Below are positions 42,090 to 52,013 of a stretch of DNA of 55,696 nucleotides, in pieces; the first letter of the stretch is position 1; every line of letters begins with the position of its first letter. Position numbers and translations under genes: made by a program. The stretch is from an uncultured Alphaproteobacteria bacterium (GTDB lineage: Bacteria; Pseudomonadota; Alphaproteobacteria; Micropepsales; Micropepsaceae). The notes beneath the pieces are model-generated. The model saw only the letters and a list, made by a program, of their open reading frames with translations. It had not been told where the DNA came from and searched no databases. The stretch is taken from contig CADECX010000003.1 in NCBI GenBank assembly GCA_902825865.1, positions 75,454-131,149 of the forward strand, read 5' to 3'.

Positions 42090-43036
42090 TGGGTCGCCGT
42101 AAGAAGGGTAACCCGGTCCATGGATGGGTGATCCTGGACAAGCCGCAAGGCGTGACCTCGACCCAGGCGGTGGCGGCGGTGCGCCGCATTTTCGATGCCA
42201 AGAAGGCCGGCCATGCCGGAACCTTGGACCCGATGGCGACCGGCATTCTGGCGATCGCGTTGGGGGAGGCGACCAAGACCGTTCCCTATGCCATGGACGC
42301 GGACAAGACCTACCGCTTCACCGCGACATGGGGCGAAAGTCGCGATAGCGACGATGCCGAAGGCAAAGTTACGGGGACCTCGGACAAGCGGCCCAGCGAG
42401 GCTGAGATCCTGGCCATGCTGCCCCGCTTCACCGGCACCCTGAACCAGGTGCCCCCGGCCTATAGCGCCATCAAAGTGGACGGGGAGCGGGCCTATGACC
42501 TGGCCCGGGACGGGGAAGAGGTGGTCCTGGAACCCCGCCCTGTCGAGGTCTTCGAGGCCCGGCTGCTGGCCGCCACAACCGACCAGGCGGAGTTCGAAAT
42601 CCTTTGTGGTAAAGGCACTTACGTCAGGTCTTGGGTCCGGGATATGGCCCTGGCCCTGGGTACTTTGGGGCATGTCTCAGCCCTGCGCCGGACCCGGCTG
42701 GGCGCCTGGGATGAAAAAAGCGCGGTCGGGCTGGATACCCTGACCCCTTTTATGCATAGTCCCGCCGCTTTTGGGTATTTGAGGCCCCTTTCAACCGCGC
42801 TGGACGGCATCCCGGCGCTGGCTGTCAGTGGTCCCGATACGGTTCGCATCCGATCCGGCAACCCCATCCTCATCCGCGCGAACATCTTCGCCAAGATGAA
42901 GGACGGTTTTGGTGACGGCGAGCTCTCCGGGCAGACCGTGTTTCTCAAGGATGAGGACGGGTCGCCCGTAGCACTGGCCGAAATCGCCGAAGGTGAACTT
43001 CGTCCGTTTCGCGTCTTCAATTTTTCAACGACCTGA
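42089..43036 (+). CDS. truB: tRNA pseudouridine(55) synthase
   Basis: 315 residues. [17 protein letters not shown] opens the catalytic domain. The catalytic Asp is in [14 protein letters not shown] (about residue 50). [30 protein letters not shown] and [12 protein letters not shown] are family motifs. It converts U55 of tRNAs. The rpsO start lies 17 bases after the stop. Confidence 0.97.
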   Translation: MGRRKKGNPVHGWVILDKPQGVTSTQAVAAVRRIFDAKKAGHAGTLDPMATGILAIALGEATKTVPYAMDADKTYRFTATWGESRDSDDAEGKVTGTSDKRPSEAEILAMLPRFTGTLNQVPPAYSAIKVDGERAYDLARDGEEVVLEPRPVEVFEARLLAATTDQAEFEILCGKGTYVRSWVRDMALALGTLGHVSALRRTRLGAWDEKSAVGLDTLTPFMHSPAAFGYLRPLSTALDGIPALAVSGPDTVRIRSGNPILIRANIFAKMKDGFGDGELSGQTVFLKDEDGSPVALAEIAEGELRPFRVFNFSTT

Positions 43037-43052
43037 TGTCCGGAAAGAAACA

Positions 43053-43319
43053 ATGATCACTCCTGAACGCAAAAAAGAAGTCGTCGCCGAAAATGCGACG
43101 GGCAAAAACGATACCGGCTCGCCGGAAGTGCAGATCGCGATCCTGTCGGAACGCATCACCAACCTCACCGAACATTTCAAGACCCACTCCAAGGACAATC
43201 ATTCCCGTCGCGGCATGATCAAGATGGTGTCGTTGCGCCGCAATTTGCTGGACTATGTGAAGTCCCGCGATGTGAAGCGCTATGAGGCGATCATTTCCAA
43301 ATTGGGCTTGCGCCGCTGA
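43053..43319 (+). CDS. rpsO: 30S ribosomal protein S15
   Basis: 88 residues from the ATG at 43053; the frame is open further upstream inside tru[22 protein letters not shown] and [21 protein letters not shown] are S15 signatures. It binds 16S rRNA early in assembly. It is followed by a strong terminator and then pnp, as in many bacteria. Confidence 0.98.
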   Translation: MITPERKKEVVAENATGKNDTGSPEVQIAILSERITNLTEHFKTHSKDNHSRRGMIKMVSLRRNLLDYVKSRDVKRYEAIISKLGLRR

Positions 43320-43342
43320 GTTTCGCGGGCAAAACAGAATTG

Positions 43343-43384
43343 GCAACGGCTGGTGCAAAGCGCATCAGCCGTTGCTTTGCTTTT
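43343..43384 (+). terminator. Terminator between rpsO and pnp
   Basis: A 14-bp stem (43343-43356 with 43362-43375, one G-U pair, loop AAAGC) is followed by TTTGCTTTT. In other bacteria the equivalent region also holds an RNase processing site for pnp. Confidence 0.75.
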
Positions 43385-43511
43385 CGGGGGATGAGCTTCC
43401 GGTAAAGCGAGCTCCATAGGGGAGCGTAGGGAGCAAAGGCCAAAGGGCCGGAGCGACCAAAAAGGAAGGCCTGCCGCAATATGGCGCCAGGCGATGACGA
43501 AAGAAAATCCG

Positions 43512-45644
43512 ATGTTTAACGTACACAAAGAAAGCTTCGAATGGGGCGGCCGCACGCTGACCCTGGAAACCGGCAAGATCGCGCGTCAGGCTGACGGCTC
43601 GGTGCTTGCCACCTATGGCGAAACCGTCGTGCTGGCCACCGCCGTCGGCGCCGCCTCCGCCAAGGAAGGCCAGGACTTTTTCCCGCTCACCGTGAATTAC
43701 CAGGAACGCTATTACGCCGCCGGCAAGATCCCGGGCGGCTATTTCAAGCGCGAGCGCGCGCCGACCGAGCGCGAGACCCTGATCTCGCGCCTGATCGACC
43801 GTCCCATTCGCCCCCTGTTCGCCGATGGCTTCAAGAATGAAGTTCTGGTGGTGGCGCAGGTGCTGAGCCACGACCTGGAAAACGATCCCGATGTGATCGC
43901 CATGGTCGCGGCGTCCGCCGCCCTGACCCTGTCCGGTCTGCCCTTCATGGGCCCGATCGCGGCGGCCCGCGTCGGTTATATCAACGGCGAATATGTCCTG
44001 AACCCCAGCATCGACACCTATCCGGACTCCAAACTGGAACTGATTGTTGCCGGCACCTCCGATGCCGTGATGATGGTGGAATCCGAAGCCCAGGAACTCG
44101 GCGAAGACGTGATGCTGGGCGCCGTGATGTTCGGCCACAAGCAGATGCAGACCGCGATCAACGCCATCATCCGCCTGGCGGAAAAGGCAGCCAAGGATCC
44201 GCGCCCGGTGCCGCAGGACGTGCACGCGCCCGTGCGCGCCGCGATCAAGGCGGCAACCTCGGCCGAACTGGCCAAGGCGTTCCAGCTGCCGATCAAGTTC
44301 GAGCGCCGCGACGCGCTGTCGGCCGTGAAGAAGAAGTTTGCCGAACAGTTCGTGGGCGAAGGCGACGGCAAGGTGCCGGCCAATGTCTATGGCGGCCTGC
44401 TGCATGACGTGGAAGCCGATGTGATGCGCAATGCGGTGCTGGACACCAAGAAGCGCGTTGACGGCCGCGACCTAACCACCGTGCGCCCGATTGTGGCGGA
44501 AGTCGGTATCCTGCCGCGTACCCATGGTTCGTCGCTGTTCACCCGCGGCGAAACCCAGGCGCTTTGCGTCTGCACCCTGGGCACCGCCGAAGACGAGCAG
44601 TTCGTCGACAGCCTGGAAGGCACCGGCAAGCAGACCTTCATGCTGCACTACAATTTCCCTCCCTACAGCGTCGGTGAAACCGGCCGCATGGGCTCGCCCG
44701 GCCGCCGCGAAATCGGCCATGGCAAGCTGGCCTGGCGCGCCATCCATCCGATGCTGCCCAGCAAGGACGAATTCCCCTACACGATCCGCATGGTTTCCGA
44801 GATAACGGAATCCAACGGTTCTTCCTCGATGGCCACGGTGTGCGGCACCTCGCTGGCGCTGATGGATGCCGGTGTTCCGCTGAAGAAGCCGACCGCCGGT
44901 ATCGCCATGGGCCTGATCCTGGAAGGCAGCCGTTATGTCGTGCTGTCCGACATTCTGGGTGACGAAGATCACCTGGGCGACATGGACTTCAAGGTGGCGG
45001 GCACCGACGAAGGCATCACCAGCCTTCAGATGGACATCAAGATCGCCGGCATCACCGAGGAAATCATGAAGGTCGCTCTGGCGCAGGCCAAGGGTGGACG
45101 CCTGCATATCCTGGGTGAGATGAACAAGGCCTTGACCGGCGCCCGCGCCGAGCTGGGCGAGCACGCCCCGCGCATCGAGCAGATCAAGATCCCGGTCGAC
45201 AAGATTCGCGACGTGATCGGCACCGGCGGCAAGGTGATCCGCGAGATCGTGGAAAAGACCGGCGCCAAGATCAATGTCGAGGACGACGGCACCGTGAAGG
45301 TGGCGTCCGCCGACGGCGAGTCGATCAAGGCGGCGCTGAAATGGATTCGCGGCCTGACCGCGGAACCGGAAATCGGCCAGATCTATGACGGCAAGATCGT
45401 CAAGGTGATGGACTTCGGCGCCTTTGTGAACTTCTTCGGTCCCAAGGACGGGCTGGTGCATGTCAGCGAACTGGCGGCGCAACGCGTCGCCAAGCCGTCC
45501 GATGTGGTCAAGGAAGGCCAGGCGGTGAAAGTGAAGCTGCTTGGCTTCGACGATCGCGGCAAGGTGCGCCTGTCGATGAAGCAGGTGGATCAGACCACCG
45601 GCGAGGACATCGGCAAGAAGCCGGCTGCCGCCGAGCAGGCCTAA
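43512..45644 (+). CDS. pnp: Polyribonucleotide nucleotidyltransferase
   Basis: 710 residues from the ATG at 43512, which gives the standard [16 protein letters not shown] start; ATG at 43494 is in frame but atypical. Two RNase PH domains (about 1-220 and 290-520), a KH domain ([20 protein letters not shown]) and an S1 domain ([18 protein letters not shown]) are in order. It degrades RNA 3' to 5' with phosphate. A strong terminator follows. Confidence 0.98.
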   Translation: MFNVHKESFEWGGRTLTLETGKIARQADGSVLATYGETVVLATAVGAASAKEGQDFFPLTVNYQERYYAAGKIPGGYFKRERAPTERETLISRLIDRPIRPLFADGFKNEVLVVAQVLSHDLENDPDVIAMVAASAALTLSGLPFMGPIAAARVGYINGEYVLNPSIDTYPDSKLELIVAGTSDAVMMVESEAQELGEDVMLGAVMFGHKQMQTAINAIIRLAEKAAKDPRPVPQDVHAPVRAAIKAATSAELAKAFQLPIKFERRDALSAVKKKFAEQFVGEGDGKVPANVYGGLLHDVEADVMRNAVLDTKKRVDGRDLTTVRPIVAEVGILPRTHGSSLFTRGETQALCVCTLGTAEDEQFVDSLEGTGKQTFMLHYNFPPYSVGETGRMGSPGRREIGHGKLAWRAIHPMLPSKDEFPYTIRMVSEITESNGSSSMATVCGTSLALMDAGVPLKKPTAGIAMGLILEGSRYVVLSDILGDEDHLGDMDFKVAGTDEGITSLQMDIKIAGITEEIMKVALAQAKGGRLHILGEMNKALTGARAELGEHAPRIEQIKIPVDKIRDVIGTGGKVIREIVEKTGAKINVEDDGTVKVASADGESIKAALKWIRGLTAEPEIGQIYDGKIVKVMDFGAFVNFFGPKDGLVHVSELAAQRVAKPSDVVKEGQAVKVKLLGFDDRGKVRLSMKQVDQTTGEDIGKKPAAAEQA

Positions 45645-45667
45645 TCTTTTGATCTTGCTTTAAACAG

Positions 45668-45707
45668 CCGCCCGCGGTGCTTGGCATCGCGGGCGGTTTT
45701 CTTTTTT
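45668..45707 (+). terminator. Intrinsic terminator after pnp
   Basis: CCGCCCGCG (45668-45676) pairs with CGCGGGCGG (45688-45696) and is followed by TTTTCTTTTTT. Confidence 0.9.
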
Positions 45708-45772
45708 GATTCAAGTGGTTAATCACAATCGGGATTCTTGTGAACAGGCCGATCTGACGCTATTGGTTGGAC

Positions 45773-46063
45773 ATGACGATCTTCATGCGCCTTCTCAGCC
45801 TGATCCTGATCGTGGCCGCGCTTGTGTTTTTGGGCGCGGATGCGGTGAGCTCGCTGGAGCGGGGCGGCCAACTGGTGGTGCGCAATCTGGACTCTGTCTG
45901 GGGCATGATCGAGCCGGATAGCTTGGCCGGGTTCAAAAGCTGGATGCAGAACCATGCCGCCTTTATGGCGCAGGGGGTCTATTCCTCACTGGCGCTACCG
46001 GCCTGGGCGGCGACGGGGGTTGTTGGAGTCATTCTCGCGTTTGTATTTGGCCGCCGCCACTAG
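45773..46063 (+). CDS. Small membrane protein, unknown function
   Basis: 96 residues from the ATG at 45773; TTG at 45767 is possible. Two membrane segments (about 5-23 and 75-93) bracket a polar middle (ERGGQLVVRNLDSVWGMIEPD). No family is recognised with confidence. It is convergent with the cobalamin adenosyltransferase gene, overlapping by 4 bases. Confidence 0.6.
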   Translation: MTIFMRLLSLILIVAALVFLGADAVSSLERGGQLVVRNLDSVWGMIEPDSLAGFKSWMQNHAAFMAQGVYSSLALPAWAATGVVGVILAFVFGRRH

Positions 46064-46623
46064 CGATTGCCGCCCGGAATCCACAGCACATCGCCCTTGC
46101 CGCCGTCATTGGCGGTGCGCGCCATCACGAACAGATGGTCTGAAAGCCGGTTGGCATAACGCAGCGCCGCCTCGTTGATCTGCTCCTGGGCCGCCAGCGC
46201 CACCATGGCGGCTTCCGCCCGCCTTGCGATGGCGCGGGCCAGATGCAGATGCGCCGCCAGGGCGGTGCCGCCCGGCAACACAAAGGAGGTCAGCGGCGCG
46301 AGTTTTTCGTTCATCGCATCGATCTCGCGTTCCAGGCGCTCGACTTGCGCGCTCGAAACTCGCAAGCGGCCTTCGGCTTTGCGGCCATCCTCCGGTGCGG
46401 ACAGATCGGCGCCCAGGTCGAACAGATCGTTCTGGATGCGCGACAGCATCGCGTCCATATCGCCCTCTGCGTCCAGCCGGGCCACGCCGATGGCCGAGTT
46501 GGCCTCATCCACCGCGCCGATAGCGGTGATACGCAAGCTGGCTTTGGAAACCCTGTTGCCATCGCTGAGACCGGTTTCGCCGGAATCCCCGCCTCTGGTG
46601 TAGATTTTATCGAGCCGAACCAT
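46060..46623 (-). CDS. Cob(I)yrinic acid a,c-diamide adenosyltransferase, PduO type
   Basis: 187 residues from the ATG at 46623. The N-terminal IYTRGGDSGETGLSDGNRVSK binds ATP. GAVDEANSAIGVAR, FDLGADLSAP, FVLPGGTALAAHLHLARAIARRAE and ANRLSDHLFVMAR are PduO signatures. It attaches the adenosyl group to cobalt to make coenzyme B12. It is divergent from the zinc-finger/polA/lspA genes. Confidence 0.95.
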   Translation of the reverse strand: MVRLDKIYTRGGDSGETGLSDGNRVSKASLRITAIGAVDEANSAIGVARLDAEGDMDAMLSRIQNDLFDLGADLSAPEDGRKAEGRLRVSSAQVERLEREIDAMNEKLAPLTSFVLPGGTALAAHLHLARAIARRAEAAMVALAAQEQINEAALRYANRLSDHLFVMARTANDGGKGDVLWIPGGNR

Positions 46624-46696
46624 GGGAAAATCTGTCTCTTGCCCCGTAAATCTTAACTTGTATGATCGCGCCCGTCCCGCATTTTTGGAACTTTCC

Positions 46697-46873
46697 ATGC
46701 CCGCCCTGGCCCCCGAAATCGTCGAAACCGACAACACCCGCGTCGCCTGTGATGGCGGCGGCGGCGCCTTGGGCCATCCGCGCGTCTATATGGAAATGGG
46801 CGACGAAAGTTTCGTGGAATGCCCCTATTGCGACAAGCGCTTCGTCCTTAAAGAAGGCGCAGGTCATCATTGA
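46697..46873 (+). CDS. CHCC-type zinc-finger protein
   Basis: 58 residues from the ATG at 46697. VACDGGGGALGHPRVYMEM and ECPYCDKRFVL give the C-x(n)-H-x(n)-C-x2-C zinc motif of the zf-CHCC family, related to the NDUFS6 accessory subunit of complex I. Its exact role is unknown. It overlaps polA by 4 bases (TTGA), suggesting coupling. Confidence 0.88.
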   Translation: MPALAPEIVETDNTRVACDGGGGALGHPRVYMEMGDESFVECPYCDKRFVLKEGAGHH

Positions 46874-49746
46874 GCGCCCTGAAAAAGGGTGATCATCTCT
46901 ATCTGGTGGATGGCTCCGGCTATCTGTTCCGCGCCTATCACGCCTTGCCGCCCTTGACCCGCAAGTCCGACGGCCTGCCCGTCGGCGCGGTGTCCGGCTA
47001 CTGCAACATGCTGTGGAAGCTGCTGGAGGACATGAAGGGTCCCGAACAGCCCACCCATCTGGCGGTGATATTCGATGCCGGTGAGAAGACCTTCCGCAAT
47101 GAGCTTTACAAGGAATACAAGGCCAACCGTCCGCCGCCACCGGAAGACCTGATTCCGCAATTTCCCCTGGTGCGCGACGCCACCCGCGCCTTCGGCGTCA
47201 GTTGCGTGGAGATGGCAGGTTACGAAGCCGACGACCTGATCGCGACTTACGCGCGGGTGGCGCGTGAAGCGGGGGCCCGCTGCACCATCATCTCCTCCGA
47301 CAAGGACCTGATGCAGCTGGTGGTGGACGGCAAGGTCGAAATGCTGGACACGATGAAGAACCGGCGCCTGGCCTCGCCCGAAGTATTGGAAAAGTTCGGC
47401 GTCACCCCCGACAAGGTGGTGCATGTCCAGGCCCTGGCGGGCGATTCCATCGACAATGTGCCGGGTGTCAGGGGCATCGGCATCAAAACGGCGGCTGAGC
47501 TGATCAATCAATATGGCGATCTGGAAACGCTGCTGAAGCGCGCCGGCGAGATCAAACAGAATAAGCGCCGCGAGAGTTTGATCGAGAGTGCGGAGGATGC
47601 CCGCCTTTCCTTCAAGCTGGTGACATTGGATATCCATGTCCCGCTCAAGGAAAAGCCGGATGAATTCGCGGTGCACGAGCCCGATTGCAAAGAGCTGATC
47701 GCCTTTTTGAAAGCGATGGAATTCACCTCCATCACCAAGCGGGTGGCGGCGCATTTTGAGGTCGATGACCTGGACGCCATTGCCGCTGCGCCCACGGTCG
47801 CCAATGTGTTGCCGCCCCAGCCGGAATCGCCGGAAGTGGTGGGCGAAAGTCCGGTGGATACTTTCGCTCTGCGCGCGCCGATCAATCACGATGCCTATGT
47901 CACCGTGACGACAGCCAAGGCGCTGGATCAATGGATCGCGCGCGCCTATGCGGCGGGCACGGTTTGCGTCGATACCGAAACCACCTCCCTCGATCCCATG
48001 ACCGCCAATCTTTGCGGCGTGTCTTTGGCAGTGGCGCCCGGCGAGGCTTGTTATGTTCCCTGCGGCCATCGCAAGGGCGATGGGCTGTCCCTGGATTTGT
48101 CCCAGGCTCAGGATGGGGCCGAGAAAATCGTCCAGATGGCCGAGGCCGATGTCGTTGCGAAATTGAAGCTGCTGCTGGAAGACGATTCCGTCCTGAAAGT
48201 GGGCCAGAACCTGAAGTATGACGCGCTGGTGTTCCTGCAACGCGGCATCCGGCTGGATCCCATCGATGACACGATGCTGATGTCCTATGTCCTGGAAGGC
48301 GGCTTGCACGGCCATGGCATGGACGAACTCAGCACCCTGCACCTTGGCCACACCCCCATCGCCTTTGCCGACGTGACCGGCAAGGGCAAGGACAAGATCA
48401 CGTTCGACTGCGTGCCGGTGCCGGAAGCCACGAAGTATTCCGCCGAGGACGCCGATGTGACCTTGCGGCTCTACATGCTGCTCAAGCCGCAGCTGCGCGA
48501 GCGAGCAAAGCGCGGCGTCTATGAGACTTTGGAACGTCCGCTGGTGATGGTCTTGGCCGATATGGAGCGGGCCGGCGTCACCATCGATCCCGACATGCTG
48601 CGCAAGCTTTCCAACGATTTCGCCAAGCAACAGGTCGGCCTGGAAAAAGAGATTCACAGACTGGCGGGTGGGGAGTTCAATATCGGATCGCCCAAACAGT
48701 TGGGCGAAATCCTGTTCGACCGGATGAAAATCGAAGGCGGGCGCAAGACCAAGACCGGCGCCTGGTCCACCGACAGCGATGTGCTAGAAGATGTGGCGGC
48801 ACAGGGCCATCCCATCGCCACCAAAGTACTGGAGTGGCGCGGCCTGGCCAAGTTGCGCGGTACCTATACCGATGCGCTGCCGACTTACATCAACGCCAAG
48901 ACCGGCCGGGTGCATACCTCCTACGCGATGGCGTCCACCTCAACCGGGCGGCTGGCCTCGACCGATCCCAATCTGCAGAATATTCCGGTCCGCACCGAAG
49001 AAGGCCGGCGCATCCGCCAGGCCTTTATCGCGGCCAAAGGCAACAAACTGATCAGCTCTGACTACAGCCAGATCGAGCTCAGGCTTTTGGCCCATATCGC
49101 CAATATTCCCCAATTGAAAAAGGCTTTTGCCGACAATCTGGATATTCACGCCATGACCGCGTCGGAGATTTTCGGCGTACCGATCAAGGGCATGCCCGCC
49201 GAAGTGCGCCGCCGCGCCAAGGCGATCAATTTCGGCATTGTTTACGGAATTTCCGGCTTCGGCCTGGCCAACCAGCTGGGCATTCCGCAAAGCGAAGCCA
49301 GCGACTATATCAAGAAATACTTCGCCCGCTTTCCGGGCATCCGCGACTATATGGAAGACACCAAACAGTTCGCCCGCGACCATGGTTTTGTGGAAACCCT
49401 GTTCGGGCGGCGCATCCATATCCGCGAGATCAATTCCAAAGTGCCGGGCTTCCGTGGCGGCGCCGAACGCGCCGCCATCAATGCGCCGATCCAGGGTTCC
49501 GCCGCCGATATCATCCGCCGTGCCATGGCCCGGCTTCCCTCGGCGTTGGTGGAAGCGAAGGCCAAAGCCACCATGCTCTTGCAGGTGCATGACGAACTGA
49601 TCTTCGAGGCGCCGGACAAGGATGTCGAGAAGGCGTCGAACCTGATCAAGACGGTGATGGAAAAGGCCGCTTTGCCGGCCGTCGAAATCTCGGTTCCATT
49701 GGTGGTCGATGCGCGCGCCGCCGATAACTGGGATGCCGCGCATTGA
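46870..49746 (+). CDS. polA: DNA polymerase I
   Basis: 958 residues with a TTG start. The 5'-3' exonuclease domain (1-290) shows DGSGYLFRAYHAL and GYEADDLIATYA. The 3'-5' exonuclease domain keeps its acidic residues (CVDTETTSLDPM, about 365-376). The polymerase domain has STGRLASTDPNLQNIP, SSDYSQIELRLLAHI, YGISGFGLANQLGI and LLQVHDELIFEAP. It fills gaps in repair and primer removal. It is coupled to lspA by a 4-base overlap. Confidence 0.98.
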   Translation: MSALKKGDHLYLVDGSGYLFRAYHALPPLTRKSDGLPVGAVSGYCNMLWKLLEDMKGPEQPTHLAVIFDAGEKTFRNELYKEYKANRPPPPEDLIPQFPLVRDATRAFGVSCVEMAGYEADDLIATYARVAREAGARCTIISSDKDLMQLVVDGKVEMLDTMKNRRLASPEVLEKFGVTPDKVVHVQALAGDSIDNVPGVRGIGIKTAAELINQYGDLETLLKRAGEIKQNKRRESLIESAEDARLSFKLVTLDIHVPLKEKPDEFAVHEPDCKELIAFLKAMEFTSITKRVAAHFEVDDLDAIAAAPTVANVLPPQPESPEVVGESPVDTFALRAPINHDAYVTVTTAKALDQWIARAYAAGTVCVDTETTSLDPMTANLCGVSLAVAPGEACYVPCGHRKGDGLSLDLSQAQDGAEKIVQMAEADVVAKLKLLLEDDSVLKVGQNLKYDALVFLQRGIRLDPIDDTMLMSYVLEGGLHGHGMDELSTLHLGHTPIAFADVTGKGKDKITFDCVPVPEATKYSAEDADVTLRLYMLLKPQLRERAKRGVYETLERPLVMVLADMERAGVTIDPDMLRKLSNDFAKQQVGLEKEIHRLAGGEFNIGSPKQLGEILFDRMKIEGGRKTKTGAWSTDSDVLEDVAAQGHPIATKVLEWRGLAKLRGTYTDALPTYINAKTGRVHTSYAMASTSTGRLASTDPNLQNIPVRTEEGRRIRQAFIAAKGNKLISSDYSQIELRLLAHIANIPQLKKAFADNLDIHAMTASEIFGVPIKGMPAEVRRRAKAINFGIVYGISGFGLANQLGIPQSEASDYIKKYFARFPGIRDYMEDTKQFARDHGFVETLFGRRIHIREINSKVPGFRGGAERAAINAPIQGSAADIIRRAMARLPSALVEAKAKATMLLQVHDELIFEAPDKDVEKASNLIKTVMEKAALPAVEISVPLVVDARAADNWDAAH

Positions 49747-50243
49747 GCAGATTGAGATGGCTCGCTTTTGGATTGGCGGGCGCTCTGGCAGTGGCCAATT
49801 TTCTTACGATTCAACTCATGTGGGGATATGGCGCAATGAGCCGCGTCCTGATCCCAGGGCTGGCGGATTTCTCGCCGACGCTCAATCGCGGCGTGTCCTT
49901 CGGCCTGCTGACTCCGGACAGCGCTATTGAATTTTATTCTCTTATCGCGCTGCTGGTGACGATTTCTATCGCGGTTGCGGTCATCGCTTGGCGAGCGCGT
50001 ACATTGATCACCTCAGCCGGTTTCGGATTCATATTGGGCGGTGCGCTGGGCAATCTGTTCGACCGCCTTCTCAATGGTGGCGCCGTATTTGATTTTCTCT
50101 ACCTTCACCTGGGAAAGCTGCCGCTTTTTATTTGCAATTTTGCGGATATCGCGATTTCCGCAGGCGTTGTACTGCTGCTGGTCGATGCATTTTTTCCAAA
50201 AAAAGGTGCGAACGGCCCGCGCCCTATGCCGCGATCGACTTAA
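49743..50243 (+). CDS. lspA: Lipoprotein signal peptidase (signal peptidase II)
   Basis: 166 residues with a TTG start overlapping polA. Four membrane segments. The active-site region has TLNRGVSFGLL, GGALGNLFDRLLNGGAVFDFL (first catalytic Asp) and CNFADIAISAGVVLLL (second). It cleaves prolipoproteins before the lipidated Cys. Placement after polA instead of ileS is unusual, so this could be a second copy. Confidence 0.85.
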   Translation: MSRLRWLAFGLAGALAVANFLTIQLMWGYGAMSRVLIPGLADFSPTLNRGVSFGLLTPDSAIEFYSLIALLVTISIAVAVIAWRARTLITSAGFGFILGGALGNLFDRLLNGGAVFDFLYLHLGKLPLFICNFADIAISAGVVLLLVDAFFPKKGANGPRPMPRST

Positions 50244-51954
50244 GCCCCGTCTCGGCGGTAATGCCCGCCTTGCCCAAAGTCTCCATCAACTCCGCCATCA
50301 GCTTTTCGCTGTCCGGCGGCTGGCCGTCCTTGGCCTGGGCGGCCATGTAGCCGGTGAGAAAGCCGGGTTGGGAGAGGTAGCCCAGGATCATGGCGCGCCC
50401 TTTGTTGGCCAGCGCGCCTTCCGTGAGCACGCCGCCGACCATCAGTTTCAACAGGGTCTGGGCCTTGTCCAGGCCCGAGGTAGGCCTGGCCTGGATGGAT
50501 TCCAGCAGCTTGCCGCGCGCTTCCATCTGAACCGCCATTTGATCCATCCGGGTTGAGATTTCTTCGCGCGTGACGTCGATGAAGCCCGAGCGGCGTATCC
50601 GCGATTGCAATTGCGTCAATCGCTGCAACCGCTGCACCAGGGGCGTTTTGGGATTGTGGAAAATATTCTCGAAAGCGGCCGAATTCAGCACCGGCATCAC
50701 ATAATTCGCCAGCTGGCGCTTGTTTTCGGCCCCGATGATATTGTCCTCGACGAACAGGATGCGGTCGATCTTCTCGTCAGGCTCGGCTTCGGCGATGAAT
50801 TGCCCCACCGCTTCCTGCACCACCAGCCGCTTGGAGCGCAGGGTGAAGGCGGCGATCAGGTCTTCATGGCTGAGATATTTGCCGATGCCCAGCACGATAC
50901 GGTTGGCGATGGAGCGCAGGGTCTTGAGTTCCTCGGTCAGCGAATCCGGGCAAAGCCGCTTGCTGCTCTTGAATTCGGCGATCACGCGATTGGCGACGGC
51001 GGTGCGCGCCTCGGGCAGCGTGTCGCTGGCGAAATGATGCGTCAGGGCCGCCAGGCCCTTGCCGCGGCTTTCGGCTTCGGGTTCCTTGCCCAGGAACAGG
51101 GTGACCAGATTGTTCAGCGCCTGGCCCAGATTTTCCGCCGGCCCCATCAGCTCATGCAGCGCCGCGGAACCGTTAAGGACCTCCGCCAGGATCGCATCGA
51201 TGGAGGAGAGCACCAGCTTGCGCGGCTCTTCCTCGGAAGGCGCGCTTTCCATGATGGTGATCAGCATCAGGACCTTTTCGTCCCAGCCCCTGGCTTCTCT
51301 CAGGTGCCGCGCCAAGGCGCCGTTGAAGATATAGGCGGCGTTGCCCTGCCCAGACAGGCTCTTTGCCAGTTCCGCGAACTGGTGGGCCTCCGGATTGGGA
51401 AACAGGCCCTTGCGCTGATCGCGATAGACCCGGTGGAAAGCCTGGGTGGCCAGCTCGTTCAGGCTTTTGACGATCTGCTGCACACCGGTGGTGGTGGTGG
51501 CGGCTTGGGCCACCGCGACCTTCTGGATGGCGAACTGATACAAGGTGCCGGTGGCTTCCAGTTTTTCCAGCATGTCGGCGCGGTGGATCAGCTCGGTAAT
51601 GGTGATCTTGTTGCGCGACAGATAGTCGGTCAGCAGCCGGCTCATCGTCGCGCGCGCGTGATAGGAATAAAGATCTTCCGGCTTGAAACAGGGAAGCGCG
51701 TGCGGCGCATCTTCCTGGGCCGGGGCGATCTTCACCTGATTGTGTCCGTCCTCGAAAATCTTGAGGGTCAGGAAGTCGCCGGTATCGTCGTTGTAAGTCT
51801 CTTTCACCACTTTGACGCCGGTGGCCTTTTCGCTGGCCATCAGCTCCTGGGCCATGGTGAGGGCCACGTCGCGCTTGGTAACGACTTCATGCAGCGTCCA
51901 GCCGCCCTTGGCGCCGACGCGGCGGAAAATTTCGTAATGGATTTCTCGTGCCAT
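50224..51954 (-). CDS. Large conserved-looking protein of unknown function
   Basis: 576 residues from the ATG at 51954 (AREIHYEIFRRVGAKGGWTL). It appears all-helical and soluble, with no recognised catalytic motif. HARATMSRLLTDYLSRNKITITEL and many Leu/Ala-rich helices suggest a scaffold. The N-terminal 90 residues look like a small alpha/beta domain. It overlaps the end of lspA by 20 bases (convergent) and lies after moeB on the same strand. Confidence 0.7.
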   Translation of the reverse strand: MAREIHYEIFRRVGAKGGWTLHEVVTKRDVALTMAQELMASEKATGVKVVKETYNDDTGDFLTLKIFEDGHNQVKIAPAQEDAPHALPCFKPEDLYSYHARATMSRLLTDYLSRNKITITELIHRADMLEKLEATGTLYQFAIQKVAVAQAATTTTGVQQIVKSLNELATQAFHRVYRDQRKGLFPNPEAHQFAELAKSLSGQGNAAYIFNGALARHLREARGWDEKVLMLITIMESAPSEEEPRKLVLSSIDAILAEVLNGSAALHELMGPAENLGQALNNLVTLFLGKEPEAESRGKGLAALTHHFASDTLPEARTAVANRVIAEFKSSKRLCPDSLTEELKTLRSIANRIVLGIGKYLSHEDLIAAFTLRSKRLVVQEAVGQFIAEAEPDEKIDRILFVEDNIIGAENKRQLANYVMPVLNSAAFENIFHNPKTPLVQRLQRLTQLQSRIRRSGFIDVTREEISTRMDQMAVQMEARGKLLESIQARPTSGLDKAQTLLKLMVGGVLTEGALANKGRAMILGYLSQPGFLTGYMAAQAKDGQPPDSEKLMAELMETLGKAGITAETGLKSIAA

Positions 51955-52013
51955 ACGGCCATGTTGCCGCCGTGCCTTTAAAGGCCGGTTAACCGTAGAA
52001 ACCCAGACCAGGG

